NCBI RefSeq assembly: GCF_963576545.1
Contig: NW_026870395.1
Coordinates: 372,001 to 436,000 of the forward strand
Origin: Limanda limanda
Lineage: Eukaryota > Chordata > Actinopteri > Pleuronectiformes > Pleuronectidae
Reading direction: 5' to 3'
DNA length: 64,000 bases
This document shows, one piece after another, positions 1 to 7,688 of the stretch. Made by a program: the position numbers and the translations under genes. Numbering within the stretch: position 1 is the stretch's first letter; each line of letters opens with the position of its first letter. The notes beneath the pieces are model-generated. The model ran no database searches. It worked only from the letters and a program-made list of their open reading frames with translations, and was not told where the DNA came from.

Positions 1-222
1 ACCTTCACAAAAAAAGTTATTCAAGAATATCTCTTTCTCCTATGTGCTTTCATCCCTAACCCTAACCCTAACCCTTCCGAAAGTCGGAGAAGCTCAAGGA
101 TGGTACCGATCGATGCGCGCTACCCCATTTAGTGGGGGTAAAGCCTACTTGCAAGTCTCTCCGACCTTCACAAAAAAAGTTATTCAAGAATATCTCCTCA
201 GATTTGGGGGAATTTCGTCGGT

Positions 223-241
223 CGACCTCTTCCGAAGGTCG
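223..241 (+). other. Hairpin in monomer B (CGACCT/AGGTCG)
   Basis: B positions 60-78 contain CGACCT, a 7-nt loop CTTCCGA, then AGGTCG: a perfect 6-bp stem. The homologous part of A has a different small dyad, TCCGA and TCGGA around AAG (A 76-88). The B arm GAAGGTCG is also the reverse complement of the CGACCTTC found at each unit junction. A TCTTTCGAAGG variant (loop change only) recurs at B units 1927, 7216, 8822, 12348, 15868 and 60598. Confidence 0.7.
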
Positions 242-274
242 TACAAGCTCGGGGATGGTACCAATCGATCCGCA

Positions 275-290
275 GGACCCAAATTAGTCC
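275..290 (+). other. Small dyad GGAC/GTCC in monomer B
   Basis: B positions 112-127 contain GGAC, an 8-nt spacer, then GTCC. After gapless alignment this lies exactly where A has its long hairpin (A 120-135), although the bases differ and this is the most diverged aligned part of the two monomers. The stem is only 4 bp, so it could be chance. Confidence 0.55.
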
Positions 291-852
291 AGATGCAACC
301 ACTTTCCAAGTCTCTCCGACCTTCACAAAAAAAGTTATTCAAGAATATCTCTTTCTCCTATGTGCTTTCATCCCTAACCCTAACCCTAACCCTTCCGAAA
401 GTCGGAGAAGCTCAAGGATGGTACCGATCGATGCGTGCTACCCCATTTAGTGGGGGTAGAGCCTACTTGCAAGTCTCTCCGACCTTCACAAAAAACGTTA
501 TTCAAGAATATCTCTTTCTCCTATGTGCTTTCATCCCTAACCCTAACCCTAACCCTTCCGAAAGTCGGAGAAGCTCAAGGATGGTACCGATCGATGCGCG
601 CTACCCCATTTAGTGGGGGTAGAGCCTACTTGCAAGTCTCTCCGACCTTCACAAAAAAAGTTATTCAAGAATATCTCCTCAGATTTGGGGGAATTTCGTC
701 GGTCGACCTCTTCCGAAGGTCGTACAAGCTCGGGGATGGTACCAATCGATCTGCAGGACCCAAATTAGTCCAGATGCAACCACTTTCCAAGTCTCTCCGA
801 CCTTCACAAAAAAAGTTATTCAAGAATATCTCTTTCTCCTATGTGCTTTCAT

Positions 853-873
853 CCCTAACCCTAACCCTAACCC
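853..873 (+). repeat. Telomere-like tract (CCCTAA)3CCC, representative
   Basis: Position 54-74 of every A unit is three CCCTAA hexamers followed by CCC. Read on the minus strand this is the TTAGGG telomere repeat with four G3 runs, the minimum for an intramolecular G-quadruplex. About 277 of 305 A units have three hexamers, 27 have two, one has one, and none has four or more. The tract lies inside the monomer between ordinary sequence, so it is not a telomere end. Sequence of this type can bind telomere-repeat proteins of the Myb/TRF class; binding here is inference. Confidence 0.95.
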
Positions 874-900
874 TTCCGAAAGTCGGAGAAGCTCAAGGAT

Positions 901-919
901 GGTACCGATCGATGCGCGC
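901..919. other. Cluster of overlapping palindromes in monomer A
   Basis: Within 19 bases (A 102-120) are GGTACC, CGATCG, ATCGAT and GCGCGC, overlapping or nearly touching. The same place in B keeps GGTACC and ATCGAT only. The cluster contains four CpG dinucleotides, and many of the recurring point variants of A fall here (GCGTGC, ATGTGC, TACTGATC, GTAACG). Seen directly; any function is unknown. Confidence 0.8.
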
Positions 920-943
920 TACCCCATTTAGTGGGGGTAGAGC
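916..943 (+). other. Imperfect hairpin in monomer A
   Basis: A positions 117-144 form an inverted repeat: CTACCCCA pairs with TGGGGGTAG around the 5-nt loop TTTAG with one bulged G. Beyond a G/A mismatch, GC pairs with GC. That gives ten pairs in all. It occurs in every A unit. The frequent variant GCGCAACC breaks one T-A pair, while GCGTTACC and GCGTGCTACC keep G-T wobble pairs. It could extrude as a cruciform or fold in a transcript. No poly-T follows it, so it is not a typical bacterial terminator. Confidence 0.75.
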
Positions 944-950
944 CTACTTG

Positions 951-995
951 CAAGTCTCTCCGACCTTCACAAAAAAAGTTATTCAAGAATATCTC
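951..995 (+). repeat. 45-nt core shared by A and B, spanning the unit junction
   Basis: The last 12 bases of either monomer and the first 33 of the next are the same in A and B, from CAAGTCTCTCCG through the A7 run to AATATCTC. It is the only long stretch identical between the two. It contains an A-run and the perfect dyad TATTC-AA-GAATA (unit positions 18-29). Common variants touch the A-run (AAAAAACG, or nine A's) and the CCGACC junction; the dyad itself is rarely altered (examples: TATGCAAG at about 42,570 and 43,540, AAGAAAATC at 14,776 and 59,343). Conservation across diverged monomers could reflect a protein-binding box or simply recent gene conversion. Confidence 0.85.
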
Positions 996-1288
996 TTTCT
1001 CCTATGTGCTTTCATCCCTAACCCTAACCCTAACCCTTCCGAAAGTCGGAGAAGCTCAAAGATGGTACCGATCGATGCGCGCTACCCCATTTAGTGGGGG
1101 TAGAGCCTACTTGCAAGTCTCTCCGACCTTCACAAAAAAAGTTATTCAAGAATATCTCTTTCTCCTATGTGCTTTCATCCCTAACCCTAACCCTAACCCT
1201 TCCGAAAGTCGGAGAAGCTCAAGGATGGTACCGATCGATGCGCGCTACCCCATTTAGTGGGGGTAGAGCCTACTTGCAAGTCTCTCCG

Positions 1289-1445
1289 ACCTTCACAAAA
1301 AAAGTTATTCAAGAATATCTCTTTCTCCTATGTGCTTTCATCCCTAACCCTAACCCTTCCGAAAGTCGGAGAAGCTCAAGGATGGTACCGATCGATGCGC
1401 GCAACCCCATTTAGTGGGGGTAGAGCCTACTTGCAAGTCTCTCCG
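1289..1445 (+). repeat. Short A unit (157 bp), two telomeric hexamers; first of 27
   Basis: These A units have (CCCTAA)2CCC and are exactly 6 bp shorter. Starts: 1289, 2082, 4652, 6415, 8977, 11547, 12503, 14592, 15230, 16186, 16824, 19068, 21638, 24045, 27096, 32095, 34192, 38531, 39177, 49171, 56428, 56748, 59159, 59797, 60916, 61554, 63798. Fifteen lie in the first 27.3 kb, five between 32 and 50 kb, and seven after 56.4 kb. Several are copies of each other inside larger duplications, so the number of independent losses is smaller. Three G-runs remain, too few for a canonical intramolecular quadruplex. Confidence 0.93.
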
Positions 1446-1926
1446 ACCTTCACAAAAAAAGTTATTCAAGAATATCTCCTCAGATTTGGGGGAATTTCGT
1501 CGGTCGACCTCTTCCGAAGGTCGTACAAGCTCGGGGATGGTACCAATCGATCAGCAGGACCCAAATTAGTCCAGATGCAACCACTTTCCAAGTCTCTCCG
1601 ACCTTCACAAAAAAAGTTATTCAAGAATATCTCTTTCTCCTATGTGCTTTCATCCCTAACCCTAACCCTAACCCTTCCGAAAGTCGGAGAAGCTCAAGGA
1701 TGATACCGATCGATGCGCGCTACCCCATTTAGTGGGGGTAGAGCCTACTTGCAAGTCTCTCCGACCTTCACAAAAAAAGTTATTCAAGAATATCTCTTTC
1801 TCCTATGTGCTTTCATCCCTAACCCTAACCCTAACCCTTCCGAAAGTCGGAGAAGCTCAAGGATGGTACCGATCGATGCGCGCAACCCCATTTAGTGGGG
1901 GTAGAGCCTACTTGCAAGTCTCTCCG

Positions 1927-2081
1927 ACCTTCACAAAAAAAGTTATTCAAGAATATCTCCTCAGATTTGGGGGAATTTCGTCGGTCGACCTCTTTCGAAG
2001 GTCGTACAAGCTCAAGGATGGTACCAATCGATCCGCAGGACCCAAATTAGTCCAGATGCAACCACTTTCCAAGTCTCTCCG
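1927..2081 (+). repeat. B unit with A-like patch
   Basis: At 2,011-2,020 this B reads CTCAAGGATG, the A form, in place of the usual B form CTCGGGGATG. The two changed bases (2,014-2,015) match A exactly while the flanks remain B. This may be a short gene-conversion tract from A into B, or two independent changes. The copy b counterpart (8,822) has the normal B form. Confidence 0.6.
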
Positions 2082-3526
2082 ACCTTCACAAAAAAAGTTA
2101 TTCAAGAATATCTCTTTCTCCTATGTGCTTTCATCCCTAACCCTAACCCTTCCGAAAGTCGGAGAAGCTCAAGGATGGTACCGATCGATGCGCGCTACCC
2201 CATTTAGTGGGGGTAGAGCCTACTTGCAAGTCTCTCCGACCTTCACAAAAAAAGTTATTCAAGAATATCTCTTTCTCCTATGTGCTTTCATCCCTAACCC
2301 TAACCCTAACCCTTCCGAAAGTCGGAGAAGCTCAAGGATGGTACCGATCGATGCGCGCTACCCCATTTAGTGGGGGTAGAGCCTACTTGCAAGTCTCTCC
2401 GACCTTCACAAAAAAAGTTATTCAAGAATATCTCTTTCTCCTATGTGCTTTCATCCCTAACCCTAACCCTAACCCTTCCGAAAGTCGGAGAAGCTCAAAG
2501 ATGGTACTGGTCGATGCGCGCAACCCCATTTAGTGGGGGTAGAGCCTACTTGCAAGTCTCTCCGACCTTCACAAAAAAAGTTATTCAAGAATATCTCCTC
2601 AGATTTGGGGGAATTTCGTCGGTCGACCTCTTCCGAAGGTCGTACAAGCTCGGGGATGGTACCAATCGATCCGCAGGACCCAAATTAGTCCAGATGCAAC
2701 CACTTTCCAAGTCTCTCCGACCTTCACAAAAAAAGTTATTCAAGAATATCTCTTTCTCCTATGTGCTTTCATCCCTAACCCTAACCCTAACCCTTCCGAA
2801 AGTCGGAGAAGCTCAAGGATGGTACCGATCGATGCGCGCTACCCCATTTAGTGGGGGTAGAGCCTACTTGCAAGTCTCTCGGACCTTCACAAAAAAAGTT
2901 ATTCAAGAATATCTCTTTCTCCTATGTGCTTTCATCCCTAACCCTAACCCTAACCCTTCCGAAAGTCGGAGAAGCTCAAGGATGGTACCGATCGATGCGC
3001 GCTACCCCATTTAGTGGGGGTAGAGCCTACTTGCAAGTCTCTCCGACCTTCACAAAAAAAGTTATTCAAGAATATCTCCTCAGATTTGGGGGAATTTCGT
3101 CGGTCGACCTCTTCCGAAGGTCGTACAAGCTCGGGGATGGTACCAATCGATCCGCAGGACCCAAATTAGTCCAGATGCAACCACTTTCCAAGTCTCTCCG
3201 ACCTTCACAAAAAAAGTTATTCAAGAATATCTCTTTCTCCTATGTGCTTTCATCCCTAACCCTAACCCTAACCCTTCCGAAAGTCGGAGAAGCTCAAGGA
3301 TGGTACCGATCGATGCGTGCTACCCCATTTAGTGGGGGTAGAGCCTACTTGCAAGTCTCTCCGACCTTCACAAAAAACGTTATTCAAGAATATCTCTTTC
3401 TCCTATGTGCTTTCATCCCTAACCCTAACCCTAACCCTTCCGAAAGTCGGAGAAGCTCAAGGATGGTACCGATCGATGCGCGCTACCCCATTTAGTGGGG
3501 GTAGAGCCTACTTGCAAGTCTCTCCG

Positions 3527-5289
3527 ACCTTCACAAAAAAAGTTATTCAAGAATATCTCCTCAGATTTGGGGGAATTTCGTCGGTCGACCTCTTCCGAAG
3601 GTCGTACAAGCTCGGGGATGGTACCAATCGATCCGCAGGACCCAAATTAGTCCAGATGCAACCACTTTCCAAGTCTCTCCGACCTTCACAAAAAAAGTTA
3701 TTCAAGAATATCTCTTTCTCCTATGTGCTTTCATCCCTAACCCTAACCCTAACCCTTCCGAAAGTCGGAGAAGCTCAAGGATGGTACCGATCGATGCGCG
3801 CTACCCCATTTAGTGGGGGTAGAGCCTACTTGCAAGTCTCTCCGACCTTCACAAAAAAAGTTATTCAAGAATATCTCTTTCTCCTATGTGCTTTCATCCC
3901 TAACCCTAACCCTAACCCTTCCGAAAGTCGGAGAAGCTCAAGGATGGTACCGATCGATGCGCGCTACCCCATTTAGTGGGGGTAGAGCCTACTTGCAAGT
4001 CTCTCCGACCTTCACAAAAAAAGTTATTCAAGAATATCTCTTTCTCCTATGTGCTTTCATCCCTAACCCTAACCCTAACCCTTCCGAAAGTCGGAGAAGC
4101 TCAAGGATGGTACCGATCGATGCGCGTTACCCCATTTAGTGGGGGTAGAGCCTACTTGCAAGTCTCTCGGACCTTCACAAAAAAAGTTATTCAAGAATAT
4201 CTCTTTCTCCTATGTGCTTTCATCCCTAACCCTAACCCTAACCCTTCCGAAAGTCGGAGAAGCTCAAGGATGGTACCGATCGATGCGCGCTACCCCATTT
4301 AGTGGGGGTAGAGCCTACTTGCAAGTCTCTCCGACCTTGACAAAAAAAGTTATTCAAGAATATCTCCTCAGATTTGGGGGAATTTCGTCGGTCGACCTCT
4401 TCCGAAGGTCGTACAAGCTCGGGGATGGTACCAATCGATCCGCAGGACCCAAATTAGTCCAGATGCAACCACTTTCCAAGTCTCTCCGACCTTCACAAAA
4501 AAAGTTATTCAAGAATATCTCTTTCTCCTATGTGCTTTCATCCCTAACCCTAACCCTAACCCTTCCGAAAGTCGGAGAAGCTCAAGGATGGTACCGATCG
4601 ATGCGCGCTACCCCATTTAGTGGGGGTAGAGCCTACTTGCAAGTCTCTCCGACCTTCACAAAAAACGTTATTCAAGAATATCTCTTTCTCCTATGTGCTT
4701 TCATCCCTAACCCTAACCCTTCCGAAAGTCGGAGAAGCTCAAGGATGGTACCGATCGATGCGCGCTACCCCATTTAGTGGGGGTAGAGCCTACTTGCAAG
4801 TCTCTTCGACCTTCACAAAAAAAGTTATTCAAGAATATCTCCTCAGATTTGGGGGAATTTCGTCGGTCGACCTCTTCCGAAGGTCGTACAAGCTCGGGGA
4901 TAGTACCAATCGATCTGCAGGACCCAAATTAGTCCAGATGCAACCACTTTCCAAGTCTCTCCGACCTTCACAAAAAAAGTTATTCAAGAATATCTCTTTC
5001 TCCTATGTGCTTTCATCCCTAACCCTAACCCTAACCCTTCCGAAAGTCGGAGAAGCTCAAGGATGGTACCGATCGATGCGTGCTACCCCATTTAGTGGGG
5101 GTAGAGCCTACTTGCAAGTCTCTCCGACCTTCACAAAAAACGTTATTCAAGAATATCTCTTTCTCCTATGTGCTTTCATCCCTAACCCTAACCCTAACCC
5201 TTCCGAAAGTCGGAGAAGCTCAAGGATGGTACCGATCGATGCGCGCTACCCCATTTAGTGGGGGTAGAGCCTACTTGCAAGTCTCTCCG
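3527..5289 (+). repeat. 1,763-bp tandem duplication, first copy (second 5,290-7,052)
   Basis: Eleven units (B, 4A, B, 2A, B, 2A; one A short) recur at +1,763. Markers match: GCGTTACC (about 4,125 and 5,888), CGGACC (about 4,168 and 5,931), CCTTGAC (about 4,336 and 6,099), the short A at 4,652 and 6,415, TCTTCGACC (about 4,804 and 6,567), and GGGGATAGTACC (about 4,898 and 6,661). The copies differ near the end, where one has AAAAAACG and the other AAAAAAAG. High similarity suggests a recent tandem duplication. Confidence 0.88.
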
Positions 5290-7215
5290 ACCTTCACAAA
5301 AAAAGTTATTCAAGAATATCTCCTCAGATTTGGGGGAATTTCGTCGGTCGACCTCTTCCGAAGGTCGTACAAGCTCGGGGATGGTACCAATCGATCCGCA
5401 GGACCCAAATTAGTCCAGATGCAACCACTTTCCAAGTCTCTCCGACCTTCACAAAAAAAGTTATTCAAGAATATCTCTTTCTCCTATGTGCTTTCATCCC
5501 TAACCCTAACCCTAACCCTTCCGAAAGTCGGAGAAGCTCAAGGATGGTACCGATCGATGCGCGCTACCCCATTTAGTGGGGGTAGAGCCTACTTGCAAGT
5601 CTCTCCGACCTTCACAAAAAAAGTTATTCAAGAATATCTCTTTCTCCTATGTGCTTTCATCCCTAACCCTAACCCTAACCCTTCCGAAAGTCGGAGAAGC
5701 TCAAGGATGGTACCGATCGATGCGCGCTACCCCATTTAGTGGGGGTAGAGCCTACTTGCAAGTCTCTCCGACCTTCACAAAAAAAGTTATTCAAGAATAT
5801 CTCTTTCTCCTATGTGCTTTCATCCCTAACCCTAACCCTAACCCTTCCGAAAGTCGGAGAAGCTCAAGGATGGTACCGATCGATGCGCGTTACCCCATTT
5901 AGTGGGGGTAGAGCCTACTTGCAAGTCTCTCGGACCTTCACAAAAAAAGTTATTCAAGAATATCTCTTTCTCCTATGTGCTTTCATCCCTAACCCTAACC
6001 CTAACCCTTCCGAAAGTCGGAGAAGCTCAAGGATGGTACCGATCGATGCGCGCTACCCCATTTAGTGGGGGTAGAGCCTACTTGCAAGTCTCTCCGACCT
6101 TGACAAAAAAAGTTATTCAAGAATATCTCCTCAGATTTGGGGGAATTTCGTCGGTCGACCTCTTCCGAAGGTCGTACAAGCTCGGGGATGGTACCAATCG
6201 ATCCGCAGGACCCAAATTAGTCCAGATGCAACCACTTTCCAAGTCTCTCCGACCTTCACAAAAAAAGTTATTCAAGAATATCTCTTTCTCCTATGTGCTT
6301 TCATCCCTAACCCTAACCCTAACCCTTCCGAAAGTCGGAGAAGCTCAAGGATGGTACCGATCGATGCGCGCTACCCCATTTAGTGGGGGTAGAGCCTACT
6401 TGCAAGTCTCTCCGACCTTCACAAAAAACGTTATTCAAGAATATCTCTTTCTCCTATGTGCTTTCATCCCTAACCCTAACCCTTCCGAAAGTCGGAGAAG
6501 CTCAAGGATGGTACCGATCGATGCGCGCTACCCCATTTAGTGGGGGTAGAGCCTACTTGCAAGTCTCTTCGACCTTCACAAAAAAAGTTATTCAAGAATA
6601 TCTCCTCAGATTTGGGGGAATTTCGTCGGTCGACCTCTTCCGAAGGTCGTACAAGCTCGGGGATAGTACCAATCGATCTGCAGGACCCAAATTAGTCCAG
6701 ATGCAACCACTTTCCAAGTCTCTCCGACCTTCACAAAAAAAGTTATTCAAGAATATCTCTTTCTCCTATGTGCTTTCATCCCTAACCCTAACCCTAACCC
6801 TTCCGAAAGTCGGAGAAGCTCAAGGATGGTACCGATCGATGCGCGCTACCCCATTTAGTGGGGGTAGAGCCTACTTGCAAGTCTCTCCGACCTTCACAAA
6901 AAAAGTTATTCAAGAATATCTCTTTCTCCTATGTGCTTTCATCCCTAACCCTAACCCTAACCCTTCCGAAAGTCGGAGAAGCTCAAGGATGGTACCGATC
7001 GATGCGCGCTACCCCATTTAGTGGGGGTAGAGCCTACTTGCAAGTCTCTCCGACCTTCACAAAAAAAGTTATTCAAGAATATCTCTTTCTCCTATGTGCT
7101 TTCATCCCTAACCCTAACCCTAACCCTTCCGAAAGTCGGAGAAGCTCAAGGATGGTACCGATCGATGCGCGCAACCCCATTTAGTGGGGGTAGAGCCTAC
7201 TTGCAAGTCTCTCCG

Positions 7216-7688
7216 ACCTTCACAAAAAAAGTTATTCAAGAATATCTCCTCAGATTTGGGGGAATTTCGTCGGTCGACCTCTTTCGAAGGTCGTACAAGC
7301 TCGGGGATGGTACCAATCGATCCGCAGGACCCAAATTAGTCCAGATGCAACCACTTTCCAAGTCTCTCCGACCTTCACAAAAAACGTTATTCAAGAATAT
7401 CTCTTTCTCCTATGTGCTTTCATCCCTAACCCTAACCCTAACCCTTCCGAAAGTCGGAGAAGCTCAAGGATGGTACCGATCGATGCGCGCTACCCCATTT
7501 AGTGGGGGTAGAGCCTACTTGCAAGTCTCTCCGACCTTCACAAAAAAAGTTATTCAAGAATATCTCCTCAGATTTGGGGGAATTTCGTCGGTCGACCTCT
7601 TCCGAAGGTCGTACAAGCTCGGGGATGGTACCAATCGATCTGCAGGACCCAAATTAGTCCAGATGCAACCACTTTCCAAGTCTCTCCG
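7216..7688 (+). repeat. B-A-B arrangement (single A between two B)
   Basis: One A unit (7,371-7,533) separates B 7216 and B 7534. This spacing occurs only twice in 92 intervals. The first B has TTTCGAAGG; the second has CTGCAGG. It marks the join between higher-order copies a and b, as expected at an out-of-register exchange. Confidence 0.85.

Larger units (their letters stand above)
164..318 (+). repeat. Monomer B, representative 155-bp unit without telomeric tract
   Basis: B shares its first 33 bases and last 12 bases with A. Between them it replaces the A-specific 40-nt segment (A 34-73) with a different 32-nt segment (B 34-65) containing TTTGGGGGAATTT and a GTCGAC palindrome. B unit starts, read from the sequence: 164, 645, 1446, 1927, 2565, 3046, 3527, 4334, 4809, 5290, 6097, 6572, 7216, 7534, 8341, 8822, 9460, 9941, 10422, 11229, 11704, 12348, 12986, 13467, 13948, 14749, 15387, 15868, 16343, 17144, 17788, 18432, 18913, 19714, 20358, 21002, 21483, 22284, 22765, 23409, 23890, 24691, 25172, 25653, 26297, 26941, 27579, 27897, 28867, 30000, 30481, 31614, 32415, 33711, 34512, 35319, 35964, 36608, 37089, 37733, 38376, 39334, 40141, 40622, 41429, 42399, 43369, 43850, 44494, 45462, 46106, 46750, 48046, 48690, 49328, 50298, 50779, 52075, 53371, 54015, 54659, 55629, 56110, 57231, 58515, 59316, 59954, 60598, 61073, 61874, 62518, 63162, 63643. 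Confidence 0.95.
800..962 (+). repeat. Monomer A, representative 163-bp unit with telomeric tract
   Basis: This unit matches the majority A form. Taking the first base of ACCTTCAC as position 1, the parts are: a core shared with B (1-33), an A-specific segment (34-73) that includes the telomere-like tract (54-74), a small dyad (76-88), a cluster of overlapping palindromes (102-120), a long imperfect hairpin (117-144), the palindrome CTTGCAAG (148-155), and the start of the next shared core (152-163). Positions 74-163 align without gaps to B 66-155, with about 67 of 90 bases identical by eye. A and B are therefore diverged copies of one ancestral monomer. Common variants are GCGCAACC for GCGCTACC, AAAAAACG for AAAAAAAG at the A-run, and TCTCGGACC for TCTCCGACC at the unit junction. 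Confidence 0.95.
645..7215 (+). repeat. Higher-order repeat, copy a (with internal 1,763-bp duplication)
   Basis: The A-run pattern between B units from 645 is 4,2,3,2,2,4,2,2,4,2,3. From B 1927 to 7215 the length is 5,289 bp, which equals 3,526 + 1,763. Relative to copy b (7,534-12,347, offset 6,889-6,895) it carries one extra 1,763-bp block. Shared markers include CAGCAGG in B (1446 and 8341), TACTGGTCG in A (about 2,506 and 9,401) and CGGACC junctions (2,880 and 9,775). Differences such as CTCAAAGATGG (about 2,497) show later divergence. Confidence 0.85.

Noticed and set aside
223..236. CENP-B box
   Set aside because: TTCGTCGG in B and TTCGGAAGGG on the A minus strand look partly similar, but the required A and CGGG positions of the core motif do not match.
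817..828. Heat-shock element (TTC-AA-GAA)
   Set aside because: Only two inverted pentamers are present; neighbouring pentamers do not continue the pattern, and a functional element normally has three or more.
853..873. True chromosome end
   Set aside because: Tracts are at most 21-23 nt and always flanked by monomer sequence; there is no long pure CCCTAA run.
916..943. Intrinsic transcription terminator
   Set aside because: The A hairpin has no following T-run, and the setting appears eukaryotic and non-coding.
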